From: a virus | Length of the DNA: 25,430 nucleotides | IMG/VR virus record: IMGVR_UViG_3300031276_000014 | Location: 1-25,430 of that record | Strand: one strand, 5' to 3' | Shown here: positions 10,657 through 18,955 of the stretch, piece by piece | Numbering within the stretch: the stretch's first letter is position 1 | How the letters are laid out: each line of letters opens with the position of its first letter | The notes under the pieces: generated by a model | What the model was told of the DNA's origin: nothing | Databases searched by the model: none | Seen by the model: only the letters and a program-made list of their open reading frames with translations | Program-made: the position numbers and the translations under genes

Positions 10657-11301
10657 CTACTTAATTACGCCGTTCGCATAAACTACGAATTTCCCTGCCG
10701 ACATATATCCCAGAACAATAATTTCATAACTTGGTATTGAGTTGACCAGTTGGGCTTTCAGGTCCTCAACTTCCTCCGCCGTCAAAGTCGAACTGTCGAC
10801 GTCGATCGACACGACACCCTTGATCCCTCGTTCAATCCCTTTTCCGTAAATGTAAATTCCATAAGGGAGGGCGGCGCTCTTCCCCCCTACGCCCGCCCAG
10901 TAGTACGACGCCGGCTCGTTCCCCTTGCCGCACACGATGAAATCATCAAACCCGACGAACGACAGGATATTCGAGTCTCCCCCGACGATGCTGTCAACAA
11001 TGAGCTTCACTGATCCCTGCCAAGTGCCGCCGTTTTTATGACCCTTGATCGCCGTCGCGATCTTTCTCCTTTTGACTGCTTCAGTATCGAGGTTCTCGAG
11101 GCCTGCGTGCAAGTAGTAACCGAGTTCCTCCAGGAGCCAGGCTGGGCACCGCAATGCATCATGAAGATTTCCTAGTCCAGTAATGTCGGCCTTCACTGCT
11201 GCGATGATTTCATTCATTTTGTTCGCGAGCGCAATCGTCGAAAGTTCATTCTTTTCGACATACACCCGCGGGAAAAGTTGTTTCACATCGGAAGGTATCA
11301 T
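10657..11301 (-). CDS. Tail protein I (P2 gpI-like)
   Basis: A 214-residue protein. The segment at about residues 44 to 86 is typical of the gpI family: LHDALRCPAWLLEELGYYLH, a Glu/Asp link, VKRRKIATAIKGHKNGGTWQ. In P2-like tails gpI completes the wedge tip and connects tail fibres to the baseplate, agreeing with its place between the J-like gene and the fibre gene. The C-terminal half (from about 120) is beta-rich and likely carries the fibre interface. The start overlaps the stop of the J-like gene by ATGA. Confidence 0.85.
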   Translation of the reverse strand: MIPSDVKQLFPRVYVEKNELSTIALANKMNEIIAAVKADITGLGNLHDALRCPAWLLEELGYYLHAGLENLDTEAVKRRKIATAIKGHKNGGTWQGSVKLIVDSIVGGDSNILSFVGFDDFIVCGKGNEPASYYWAGVGGKSAALPYGIYIYGKGIERGIKGVVSIDVDSSTLTAEEVEDLKAQLVNSIPSYEIIVLGYMSAGKFVVYANGVIK

Positions 11302-13049
11302 AGTTCAATCACCGTCATCGTCCCGGCCGCGGTGATCGCATCAGCAGCGAGCACGATCGGGAAAGCAGGAATGGTCACAATCACGTAGTTGACTCCATCC
11401 ACCTCACTGTCGATATATCCGAGGATGTCTGATTCTTGGATGTCATCGCCGAAGTCGCGCGTTCCGAGTGCATCTAAAAGCCGAGCAATTTGGTCGTAAT
11501 CGGCGATGGTAAATGCAGTGGTCCATTTCGCATTCAACCAGGTGACGGCCGCCTCGATGCCTGACACGATGTACAGGTCTTTGATTTCGTCTCCGCATTC
11601 TGTGAGCGCCAGGCGCAAAGCAAGTTCGACTAAAGGTTTGACATCTGCGAACGCATACCCGGCCTCAATATTTATTCCGACCGAAACATCGATCGATGTG
11701 ATCGTTGCATCGACGAATCTGACGTCCACACTCTCGAGGACGGTTTTTGAAATGAGATATTCTTGGATGAGTGTTTTAAGCCCTGCGCTGGGGTTCCCTC
11801 CGCCTGTTGCGATACCTATTACTCGCGCGCTCAGGACACCGTAGAAGTTCGACGTTATCATGACCTTCGAGAGCCCCCCATAATTCAGCGCAAGCGCCTC
11901 ACCGTCGCCAGCGGTCACGAACCGGTCACGCGCCTTGAGGAGGAGGGGTGCTGTCCTCTGGATCGAAACGAGCGATTCTTCATCCGCCCCCCCGCTCATA
12001 GCGGCCGGATTGTAAACTCCGTCGATGTTCACATCTCCACCGGCATACAAATTGACCGCGCCGACAACGGAGACATTCGAATCTACTCCGCCGCCGTTCG
12101 CATACGCTATATAAATATCAAAAGCCCCGGGGATCGCTCCATAGATTCCATTGCCGAACTGGATGATGCAAGTCCCATCAGTATTGAAAATCACCTTGTA
12201 ATGAGTATCCACTGATGAACTGTCGATGAAAGTCGTCACTGGATCCCACGTCACTGCATTGATGGTGATCACGATAGTGTCGCGCAAGATGTTTTTGTCA
12301 GGGCAATAGAATTCTTGCCACAGGGTTGAACCATCGCTTCGTCCGAGTATGAACTGATTCCTTGCGTTTTGCTGGTAGCATGTGACCTGGATCGAAAACA
12401 GGTGAGCAGTCTGTACTCCGACCCCAGCGTCTGTGATGTCGATATACGTTCCGGCGTAGGCCAGGGCGAGCGATGATGCAAGACGGATGTGCGTTGCGTC
12501 GACGTAAATTGCGTAATACTCGGTGTCGATCGCGAGCGGTGCCGGCAGCGTATTGGTCGTCGTGAGTCGGACCCTTTCCCCTGTCGTGTAGGATCGGGCG
12601 ACGACAAGCCAGTCATCTCCAGCCGAAGCCGTGAAAGTTTCATTCGTTTCCGCCGCCTGAGCGTATGGTAATCTTGCCTCAAACCGCTTCGAGGAAACTG
12701 TGATTGTCCCGGCTGTGAGGGCCGTCAGATCGCTGATGTCGATTGCCAGCGGATAGGCCACGGCACTGTTCAGATAAAAAAGTAAGATCCCGCTTGCCGT
12801 CATCCGCGGGGTCGGTTCGTAATCGATCATGCGTGCAGCGTCGACGATCTTTCTTCTGGTGAACGCGGTTCCGAGAAAAGATTGATTTGCCTCGGCGGTG
12901 ACGATCACTGAAAATACATCTCCCAGCCCGGCGATCAGTCGTTTGAACCAACTCGGCTTATCAATGAGTTCAGCTTCTGAATTTATGTCTGCGAGGATTG
13001 AGTTGAACGTCCTGCTTGTGTACCTGATCGGGTTCCTCAGTGTGATCAT
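11298..13049 (-). CDS. Baseplate J-like wedge protein
   Basis: A 583-residue protein of the gpJ/gp6 type, the wedge component that forms the inner ring of contractile baseplates. The N-terminus (NPIRYTSRTFNSILADINSE) and the block EANQSFLGTAFTRRKIVDAA, then YEPTPRMTASG are typical. The C-terminal half has ARDRFVTAGDGEALALNYGG and the later DVRFVDATITSIDVSV core. Residues about 130 to 215 hold an inserted module (TGERVRLTTTNTLPAPLAI, then EYYAIYV) of a type found in many phage structural proteins. The protein is thus longer than P2 gpJ. The start shares one base with the preceding stop (TAATG). Confidence 0.85.
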   Translation of the reverse strand: MITLRNPIRYTSRTFNSILADINSEAELIDKPSWFKRLIAGLGDVFSVIVTAEANQSFLGTAFTRRKIVDAARMIDYEPTPRMTASGILLFYLNSAVAYPLAIDISDLTALTAGTITVSSKRFEARLPYAQAAETNETFTASAGDDWLVVARSYTTGERVRLTTTNTLPAPLAIDTEYYAIYVDATHIRLASSLALAYAGTYIDITDAGVGVQTAHLFSIQVTCYQQNARNQFILGRSDGSTLWQEFYCPDKNILRDTIVITINAVTWDPVTTFIDSSSVDTHYKVIFNTDGTCIIQFGNGIYGAIPGAFDIYIAYANGGGVDSNVSVVGAVNLYAGGDVNIDGVYNPAAMSGGADEESLVSIQRTAPLLLKARDRFVTAGDGEALALNYGGLSKVMITSNFYGVLSARVIGIATGGGNPSAGLKTLIQEYLISKTVLESVDVRFVDATITSIDVSVGINIEAGYAFADVKPLVELALRLALTECGDEIKDLYIVSGIEAAVTWLNAKWTTAFTIADYDQIARLLDALGTRDFGDDIQESDILGYIDSEVDGVNYVIVTIPAFPIVLAADAITAAGTMTVIEL

Positions 13050-13477
13050 TATCTCTGCGCCCCCACGCCCGCCGGGAACACGACTGATTGTATCTTCGCG
13101 TAGTCGGCATATGGTATGTAACTGACTCCGACATCAACCTCTCCGGCCTTGCTATCGGTTCCGACATCCACTGAGATCGTGCTTTGTGAAACTGCGACGC
13201 GCCTGTCAGGATATCCGGCATTTCCCTTCGACACTTCACCGTTTCGCCTGCTTACCCACATTGCAATCGAATACCGAAGATCGACCTGCAGGACGAGACT
13301 GCCCGGGTAGTTCTCATATTCTCCGACGCCGGCGCCGTCATTCCGGTCGTAAAAAAGTGATCGCTTCGGCTGTAGCAGGCCGACGACCATGTCGTGTTTC
13401 GTTTCCTCGTCGAGGGGGGAAAGGCCGTAGTAAAAAAAATAATCGATGGTCTTGAGTTCCTCCGTGGCCCTCTCCAT
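13049..13477 (-). CDS. Baseplate wedge protein, gp25/gpW-like
   Basis: A 142-residue protein between the spike and the J-like gene, the standard position for the gp25/gpW wedge subunit that anchors the sheath to the baseplate. Short leading helix, then SPLDEETKHDMVVGLLQPKRSLFYDRNDGAG (given here as the region 19 to 49) and the strand VLQVDLRYSIAMWVSRRNGE. Direct similarity to gp25 is weak by eye, so the call leans on position and size. The C-terminal segment is beta-rich. It overlaps the stop of the spike gene by one base and the start of the next by one base. Confidence 0.6.
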   Translation of the reverse strand: MERATEELKTIDYFFYYGLSPLDEETKHDMVVGLLQPKRSLFYDRNDGAGVGEYENYPGSLVLQVDLRYSIAMWVSRRNGEVSKGNAGYPDRRVAVSQSTISVDVGTDSKAGEVDVGVSYIPYADYAKIQSVVFPAGVGAQR

Positions 13478-14097
13478 TATTCCCCCTTGATCTTGTCGCT
13501 CAAGATATTGTTATAGTTCCCTAATGTCTTGGTCAAGAATCCAGCCGTCAGTATCGTTTTGAGTGCCAGTCCTCCATCGGTAGGTACGGGAACCCAAGCG
13601 GCAAGATCGATCTTGAGTTGTGTGAGCGCAGCATTGTCCAGGTCAAATTGCGTTTTCGCTTCATCTCCCCGGACAAATTTCTGATCGGCTGCCCCGATCT
13701 TATATTCCTCGGCTGCAGAGTCATACACGACTGCATCACCGGTCTTTCTGTTTTCATGAAGGACGTCCGTCGTCTCATCTTTGTATTCGGTGAGGAGATT
13801 GTCTTTCACCTCGGCGGCGATTCCAAGCCACACTGGTCGGCCGTGGTCGCCGTTGATGAAATACACCTCGACCCAGTCGCCGACTTCCGGTACCCGGATA
13901 CCACTGATGTAACGTGGATTGCACCAAGGGGAATTTGCTTTAGTGTCCCAGTGAAGTTCATAAATCGCGACGAGTAATCGCCCCTTCTTGAGCTCGTCCT
14001 TATTATCGAGGACCTCACCCACGTAATGCCGATAGAAAATCATTTCTTGCCGAATGATTTCCTTGATGATTCCGTATTCAGATTTTTCGACGTCCAT
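13477..14097 (-). CDS. Baseplate spike / puncturing protein (gpV or gp5-like)
   Basis: A 206-residue protein. The OB-fold of membrane-puncturing spikes is visible at residues 20 to 95: RHYVGEVLDNKDELKKGRLL, then ISGIRVPEVGDWVEVYFING and GRPVWLGIAAEV, which is the usual gp5/gpV signature. Residues from about 105 form a short linker and a helical/beta region (TQFDLDNAALTQLKIDLAAW). No long beta-helix repeat is present, so the needle is short or provided by another protein. It follows the hub gene, as expected for a hub-spike complex. Confidence 0.8.
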   Translation of the reverse strand: MDVEKSEYGIIKEIIRQEMIFYRHYVGEVLDNKDELKKGRLLVAIYELHWDTKANSPWCNPRYISGIRVPEVGDWVEVYFINGDHGRPVWLGIAAEVKDNLLTEYKDETTDVLHENRKTGDAVVYDSAAEEYKIGAADQKFVRGDEAKTQFDLDNAALTQLKIDLAAWVPVPTDGGLALKTILTAGFLTKTLGNYNNILSDKIKGE

Positions 14098-14098
14098 A

Positions 14099-15367
14099 TT
14101 ACTGCCCCGTCAGTGACAACACCTGGCCGGTCGGTGAGAATACATACGCATCAGCGAGCTCATGCTGGCAAAAGTACCCATTCGCTCCGAGGCTATGCGC
14201 CACTTTCCGGATGTAGACCTTGACGCCCTTCTGCCTGAGCCTGTCCGGAAACCCGGCACCGAGTTCTGCTTCCAGGCCGACCGTGTAGAGCGGGCTCCCG
14301 AGTGTCCTGATATTCGTAATGAGTCCGGTTCCCTGGGGCGCCGTCTCCTGGGTGACTGGCTTAAAATATCTCTTGATCTCCTCAAACGTCTTTGCTTTCA
14401 ACCATTCTCCAACAAGTTCCGCTTGACTCAGGAGATCACCACGCCGTTTCAATTCCGCCCTCATCTTATCCTGATCGAGTTCCCACACCGTTACTGATTG
14501 TGTTTCAGCGATGTACCGAATGAAAACAGGTTTCCCGTTTATCCAACGCATCTGAACATTATCGCCAGTCCCTGACTCTCCGCTTTGATCCTTCCAGTCA
14601 TAATTCAGAACATTCGCGACGGTCACGGGCTTCGATTCCTCCGCGTAATTCCCTCCGTACTCGTAGAAGACGTTGGTCCGGATGCCGGTCAGACTTTTAT
14701 TGAGTGCCGATGATGATATGAGCCATGGGTCAACGAAAAATCCTACCAACCTGCCTTCTTGATTGTATCCAATGCGAAACGTGGCGCGCCATTCAAAAGA
14801 ATATCTGACGAGGCAGCGAAAATCGCTTTCCCATTGCATGATCTCAGTGTCAGGAGTTATTTTTTCGCTCATCCGCTGGAAGTTGATTTCCCGACTCTCA
14901 ACTCCGAGTCGGTCGAACACCTGGGAAACCATGTCCCCCTTTGTTCCAGATTTGTACCGTATGAAATTTTCTCCGCCCCTCATGTCCAGAGCAAGAAAAT
15001 TGCATTTGTATAGGATGGCTCCCGATTCATCTCCGCTTCCGCCCGGGCTTGTTACGAACACCTTGAGACCGCGGCGCTCGAGCGGATCGGAAAAAACGTC
15101 TGAATTGAAAATGTTCGTTGGGATTGAAAGATCGGCGTTCCGTTTGGCGTATCCCCAAATTAATTTCAGGGTGACGCCAGTGCGCAGTATGCGAGAATAA
15201 TAGTGATTTGGGTCTTGAAATGTTATCGTTCCTGAATCCATTTTCGCGAGTTCTTCATTGACAGTCAGATCAATGATGTCCTCAGTGAGTACTTGCTTTT
15301 CCAGATTTACATCGTCGCTTTCGATCGTGAAAAAGGAAAAATCTTTATTGGTCAGTCCCACGCCCAT
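14099..15367 (-). CDS. Baseplate hub protein (gpD / gp27-like)
   Basis: A 422-residue protein in the place of the P2 gpD or T4 gp27 hub, which closes the tail tube and carries the spike. N-terminal features are IIDLTVNEELAKMDSGTITF followed by QDPNHYYSRIL and a GVTLKLIWGYA strand. The middle has the block QVFDRLGVESREINF and the later MQWESDFRCLVRYSFEWRAT, typical of hub proteins that read as LysM-adjacent late control D family. The C-terminus has IRKVAHSLGANGYFCQHEL, then a final strand. The start lies one base after the previous stop, with GCAGGTG upstream. Confidence 0.8.
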   Translation of the reverse strand: MGVGLTNKDFSFFTIESDDVNLEKQVLTEDIIDLTVNEELAKMDSGTITFQDPNHYYSRILRTGVTLKLIWGYAKRNADLSIPTNIFNSDVFSDPLERRGLKVFVTSPGGSGDESGAILYKCNFLALDMRGGENFIRYKSGTKGDMVSQVFDRLGVESREINFQRMSEKITPDTEIMQWESDFRCLVRYSFEWRATFRIGYNQEGRLVGFFVDPWLISSSALNKSLTGIRTNVFYEYGGNYAEESKPVTVANVLNYDWKDQSGESGTGDNVQMRWINGKPVFIRYIAETQSVTVWELDQDKMRAELKRRGDLLSQAELVGEWLKAKTFEEIKRYFKPVTQETAPQGTGLITNIRTLGSPLYTVGLEAELGAGFPDRLRQKGVKVYIRKVAHSLGANGYFCQHELADAYVFSPTGQVLSLTGQ

Positions 15368-15368
15368 G

Positions 15369-15644
15369 CTACACCTGCGGTATTTTCAGAGTCTTGAGCC
15401 GGGACAGGTCGTACCCAGCGTCCGCGATTGCGACGGCATTGTGATCGAAAATCTTGTATGCCAGGACCTCGGCTTCATCACCGTAAACAGTCTTTCGAGT
15501 GGCGATCTCATCAATCGCGTCTCCCATCCGAAGGTTCATTTCGAGCATTGTCGTTAACACCTCAAGGCGCCTGGTCTCTTTGATTTCGTATGACTGGCCG
15601 CTGCGATCCGTGAATATTACTGTCGGTTCCCTGATGTATCTCAT
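15369..15644 (-). CDS. Small baseplate hub-associated protein
   Basis: A 91-residue protein between the junction protein and the hub. It begins MRYIREPTVIFTDRSGQSY and ends AVAIADAGYDLSRLKTLKIP. The ending recalls the small LysM-like gpX proteins that sit at tail-baseplate interfaces and usually finish in an LxIP motif; that relation is inferred from size, position and ending. It probably helps to join tube and hub. The start overlaps the stop of the upstream gene by ATGA. Confidence 0.6.
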   Translation of the reverse strand: MRYIREPTVIFTDRSGQSYEIKETRRLEVLTTMLEMNLRMGDAIDEIATRKTVYGDEAEVLAYKIFDHNAVAIADAGYDLSRLKTLKIPQV

Positions 15645-16237
15645 ACAGTTTTATCTCCCGTGATCGCCCGCCTCACGACGTCATACCCATTGAGGATCAT
15701 ACCGGCGATCGCCTGCATCTTCCGGTATGCCTCCTCAGCCTTGTAGAGCGGGTCAGTCTCATCGAGAGTGAGTTCAATTTCAACGTCGCTATATTGTGGA
15801 TTTCCGAACGCATTAACCTGCGCGCCATGATGATTAAACTCGCATTTCGTGACCCAGTAAACGAGAGGGATCGACCCCGTCCCCCAATAGTAGAGCACCT
15901 TCGGGTTCGGGCTGAACTGCTTCGGCAGGATGTTCAGGAAGCCGGCGCTTTGGTTGCGTAGCAGCTCGAATTGTTTGAGGAGTAAAACATTTCCGACGGT
16001 GTTGTTTCTTTTTAGGAGTTTGAGCCCGAATGATATTTTTCGGTTCTCATTCCCCCCCTGGTGAACTGGCTGAAAATTACGACCAGGTATTTGTGTTTCA
16101 ACGAATGCGATTCCCTTTGCATCCTTAATCTGTTCAGGAACCGTCGACACCGTGATGAGCTGCTGATTGTCGAGGTCATACATCCACCAAGGAACGTTCG
16201 CGCCGAACTTCGGGATGTTTTGAAAAGTCAAGGCCAT
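15641..16237 (-). CDS. Tail tube-baseplate junction protein
   Basis: A 198-residue protein immediately after the tape measure. Recognisable strings are IAFVETQIPGRNFQPVHQGG, then NRKISFGLKLLKRNNTVGNV and LLLKQFELLR, followed by YSDVEIELTLDETDPLYKAE. These occur in myovirus proteins that cap the tail tube at the baseplate. It plays the role taken by T4 gp48/gp54 or by the LysM protein of simpler tails. No enzymatic motif is visible. A GGGGGAAG stretch precedes the ATG, and its stop is coupled to the next gene. Confidence 0.65.
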   Translation of the reverse strand: MALTFQNIPKFGANVPWWMYDLDNQQLITVSTVPEQIKDAKGIAFVETQIPGRNFQPVHQGGNENRKISFGLKLLKRNNTVGNVLLLKQFELLRNQSAGFLNILPKQFSPNPKVLYYWGTGSIPLVYWVTKCEFNHHGAQVNAFGNPQYSDVEIELTLDETDPLYKAEEAYRKMQAIAGMILNGYDVVRRAITGDKTV

Positions 16238-16247
16238 CGCTTCCCCC

Positions 16248-17441
16248 TCAGTACCCAGTTCTCACCATGTCACTGATGATCCCAGAGCGCAAACCAGTAT
16301 CAACGCCTTGCGCGAAATTCTTTCCGGCCGCCATTGCATTCCCCTCGGTGACCATAACAGTGACGGGGATCGTAATGAATACACCTCCGCGTCCGCCTGG
16401 ATTCTTGGTCGCGATGATATAGTCATCCGGATCAGTGTGGATGACCTCCCCCCTCTTCGTGATGATGGCGTCCTTTACGCCTTTCGGTTTTTTCTCAGGT
16501 TCTTCGATCAGTGCCTTCAGCGCCTCGACGCTGGATCCGACATTTGTCCAATATCCAGCGACTCGCTTTCCATAAGATTCCCAGACTTTGAACGGAGACT
16601 CGGGCATAGGAGCACCCTTTAGCAGATGCTCTTTTAACTTACGGCTGTAATCGGCAGCTTCGACTATAAATTGAATGAGGGTGATGATTGCGTCTATGAC
16701 GGTCAGAACGACAGCAACGATCGCAGACAAGACGACACCGATGACTCCTCCGAAAATCTTCCATGCTTTCGTGCTGTCTCCGGTGAGCCCGAGCAATTTT
16801 AGCAAGTGACCGATAAATTCTCCGATGCCTTTGAGCGCCGGCCCGAATGTTTTCCCAAGCCCTTCAAATATTGCACCGATAACTTTTCCGATTCGCTCAA
16901 GGATGCCGCTGAGAAACAGGACGACGGCATTCACTTTGAACGTGATGATGTTCAGAGTCTCATCGACATTTTTTCCGGCAAGCCCGATCCCCTTCATGAT
17001 TCCACTAATAATGGATTTGATCGCTCCGAAGATGGCTTTCACAAGTGTAATCACGGCCTTGAAGATGTTCGCAATATATTGGCCCCATCGAACGAAAGCG
17101 GCCCGATTGTCCCGGACCCAGTTGAGGATACCTTGTAAAATCGGCATGAGCATTTTCCGGAGAGGCCAAAGGAGATTCCGGAACATGATGTCTTTCGCGA
17201 TCGTGAACGCCTGGCCAACTTCAGGGATCTGTTGCATGAGCTTTTTAAGACCGAGGAACGCAATTCCGATTTTCGCAAAAAACCCCATGCCTTTCTTCAC
17301 GCCACTGGCGACTTTCTTCGACATGTCGTAGGTATTTTTCCCTACATTGGCAATTCCTTTGTTGAGGTCTGTGAAAAATTTCTTTAATTGTTCGCCGTTG
17401 AATGTGAAGACCGCATCCTCGCCACCTGCGGGTTTAGCCAT
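16248..17441 (-). CDS. Tail tape measure protein
   Basis: A 397-residue protein located directly after the frameshifted tail chaperone, the invariant position of the tape measure. The N-terminal 60 residues are helical, the middle is a series of hydrophobic helices (ILNWVRDNRAAFVRWGQYIA, GVIGVVLSAIVAVVLTVIDA), and the C-terminus has the phage-typical KDAIITKRGEVIHTDPDDYI followed by IATKNPGG. At roughly 1.5 angstroms per residue it would set a short tail near 60 nm. The start codon lies within the last codons of the -1 frame extension, with GGAGG eight bases upstream. Confidence 0.88.
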   Translation of the reverse strand: MAKPAGGEDAVFTFNGEQLKKFFTDLNKGIANVGKNTYDMSKKVASGVKKGMGFFAKIGIAFLGLKKLMQQIPEVGQAFTIAKDIMFRNLLWPLRKMLMPILQGILNWVRDNRAAFVRWGQYIANIFKAVITLVKAIFGAIKSIISGIMKGIGLAGKNVDETLNIITFKVNAVVLFLSGILERIGKVIGAIFEGLGKTFGPALKGIGEFIGHLLKLLGLTGDSTKAWKIFGGVIGVVLSAIVAVVLTVIDAIITLIQFIVEAADYSRKLKEHLLKGAPMPESPFKVWESYGKRVAGYWTNVGSSVEALKALIEEPEKKPKGVKDAIITKRGEVIHTDPDDYIIATKNPGGRGGVFITIPVTVMVTEGNAMAAGKNFAQGVDTGLRSGIISDMVRTGY

Positions 17442-17691
17442 TTCCTGTTCCTCCCGGGTTAGCCAGTTTTTTTCTCATCTTCTCGAGCGACTCTCTCACA
17501 ATGAGATATTCATCATATCTCAAGGTCCGCCACCTGTCGTAACTCATAAAGCCGAAAGTCATGATCGAGTAGCCTACCCATTCAGCAGCGAGGACGGCCG
17601 AAGTAAGATCGATGTACTTCAGGGCCTCAAAAAGCCAGTGCTCCTTTTTTATGCTCTGCCAGTTGTTGAGCCCGACTGCAGAGCGGAAGCG
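17434..17691 (-). CDS. Tail chaperone -1 frame extension (gpGT-like)
   Basis: The -1 frame is open for 85 codons after the slippery site and stops at 17434, overlapping the tape measure start. The peptide begins RFRSAVGLNNWQSIKKEHWL and ends LEKMRKKLANPGGTGNG. It contains no good start codon with a Shine-Dalgarno, so expression as a fusion with the upstream chaperone is the natural reading, giving a 360-residue gpGT-like protein. In lambda and many other tailed phages such a G/GT pair bridges tube protein and tape measure during tail assembly and is absent from the virion. Its placement here is canonical. Confidence 0.85.
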   Translation of the reverse strand, partial: RFRSAVGLNNWQSIKKEHWLFEALKYIDLTSAVLAAEWVGYSIMTFGFMSYDRWRTLRYDEYLIVRESLEKMRKKLANPGGTGNG

Positions 17692-18515
17692 AAAAAAGAT
17701 GAGGTGTTAATCGTCTCCTTCCATCGCTTGAGACATTTCGGACATGTTTTCTCAATCGTGTTCACGACTCCATAACGGGAAATCATTTCCCCGAGCTTCT
17801 TGATGTCGCTCTTCCCGCGCATGTTCTCGAAAACCTTCATGCCGAATTCATTGCGATCCTTGCTTGAAACCGGTTCATCATTCAGGGAAACGAGCGCCTC
17901 GATGTAATAAGCAAATTGCTGTCTTGTCTCATCGCTCGCTCCATATTTCCCTTGACCGTTTATTCCGTCCCTGATGGTCGGATGTCTGAGCTCTATTTTC
18001 TGGATCTCGATTCCCACCATTTCGTCCGTCACTCGGCTTTTCCCGCCGATTTTGATGGGTTTGTCGAGCGTGATGATGACGGTGTCTTCCGGTTCATCAG
18101 CGCAATTGATAGTGAGGTCGCTGATGCTGTCCCTTGTATCCTGATCAGGGGTGTACTCAGCGACCAGTTCGGTTCCGCATAAAGGGCACGTATAAATGCC
18201 CTCGACCTTGTCGTCCTCGTTGTACTCCAGGGCGATCGCCATCGCGAGCGTCTCGGCACTCTGGATGGACATGTCGAAGCCGACACGCTTGATCTCCGCG
18301 GGGTCGTCGACCCTCGCGCCCTGGTCGTCGATGTAGGCGGTCACCCCGCCGTCGATCCACGTTTTCACAGCCCGATACAGACTCTTGCTTGCATTTTTCT
18401 GAGTGTCTGCGATCGCTCCCAGGCTGGGGCTTTCATATTCAGCAGAATAAATAACTTTATCTCCCGCCCTGAACGGCAGCGGTAACCTCATCGGATTACT
18501 AAATTTTACCTCCAT
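17649..18515 (-). CDS. Tail assembly chaperone (gpG-like) with Cys pairs
   Basis: A 288-residue protein between tail tube and tape measure. The ATG at 18515 is preferred to the GTG five codons upstream because GGAGG lies eight bases before it. It binds the tape measure and tube subunits during tail assembly, by analogy with gpG. Two CxxC pairs, YTCPLCGTEL (C110, C113) and KTCPKCLKRW (C258, C261), look like a split zinc ribbon. The helical region between them includes ETRQQFAYYIEALVSLNDEP. The last 13 residues are read only without frameshift; at residues 274 to 275 (two Phe) ribosomes can shift -1. It is longer than lambda gpG. Confidence 0.75.
   Translation of the reverse strand: MEVKFSNPMRLPLPFRAGDKVIYSAEYESPSLGAIADTQKNASKSLYRAVKTWIDGGVTAYIDDQGARVDDPAEIKRVGFDMSIQSAETLAMAIALEYNEDDKVEGIYTCPLCGTELVAEYTPDQDTRDSISDLTINCADEPEDTVIITLDKPIKIGGKSRVTDEMVGIEIQKIELRHPTIRDGINGQGKYGASDETRQQFAYYIEALVSLNDEPVSSKDRNEFGMKVFENMRGKSDIKKLGEMISRYGVVNTIEKTCPKCLKRWKETINTSSFFASALQSGSTTGRA
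17653..17697 (-). promoter_or_regulatory. Programmed -1 frameshift signal
   Basis: On the minus strand the heptamer T-TTT-TTC (17697 to 17691, zero frame marked) is followed by a six-base spacer and a stem-loop (17684 to 17653). The stem is GCTCTGC/GCAGAGC plus three further pairs past one bulged G, with an 11-base loop. Loop bases GCTC could pair with GAGC just downstream, giving a pseudoknot. All parts fit X-XXY-YYZ frameshift rules. Confidence 0.85.
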
Positions 18516-18531
18516 TTTTTCGGCCTCCACC

Positions 18532-18945
18532 TTATTTTACCGGGATGATGTCCCATGGCAGGATCGTGAGCTGATACTGCATGTACGTTGGCGTCAATGC
18601 GTCATACGCCGGCGCGCTCTTTTTGACGAGCTCGCATGACGTCCAGAGTTCACGACGGAACTCAAGGCCGTGTCCGTCCGTGTAAATGACCGTAACGTCC
18701 TTGATCTCATCATTGTCCCACCACGCATCGAAGAATTTCTGTGTCTTCGTGTCCCGGTCGAGTCGGTAGACCAGATCAAGTGCGGGGATGGTCGTCACAC
18801 CATCGCTGATCTTCCGTTTCACCTTAAACTCGGGTACCTCGATCTGTCCTTTTTCAAGAACAACGTCGCTGACGTTGACGAGCCCCGGGATTTCATCCCC
18901 GTCGAATTGCAATTTCCTTTTATCGGCCTGCGCGTTTTTCTGCAT
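18532..18945 (-). CDS. Tail tube protein
   Basis: A 137-residue protein right after the sheath gene, matching the size and order of contractile tail tube subunits, which polymerise into the inner tube. The beta-rich course is clear: KLQFDGDEIPGLVNVSDVVL, then GQIEVPEFKVKRKISDGVTT and IKDVTVIYTDGHGLEFRREL, ending YMQYQLTILPWDIIPV. The MQYQLTILPWDI ending resembles the last strand of tube proteins. Start supported by GAGGAGGGC. Confidence 0.83.
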   Translation of the reverse strand: MQKNAQADKRKLQFDGDEIPGLVNVSDVVLEKGQIEVPEFKVKRKISDGVTTIPALDLVYRLDRDTKTQKFFDAWWDNDEIKDVTVIYTDGHGLEFRRELWTSCELVKKSAPAYDALTPTYMQYQLTILPWDIIPVK

Positions 18946-18955
18946 GGTGCCCTCC

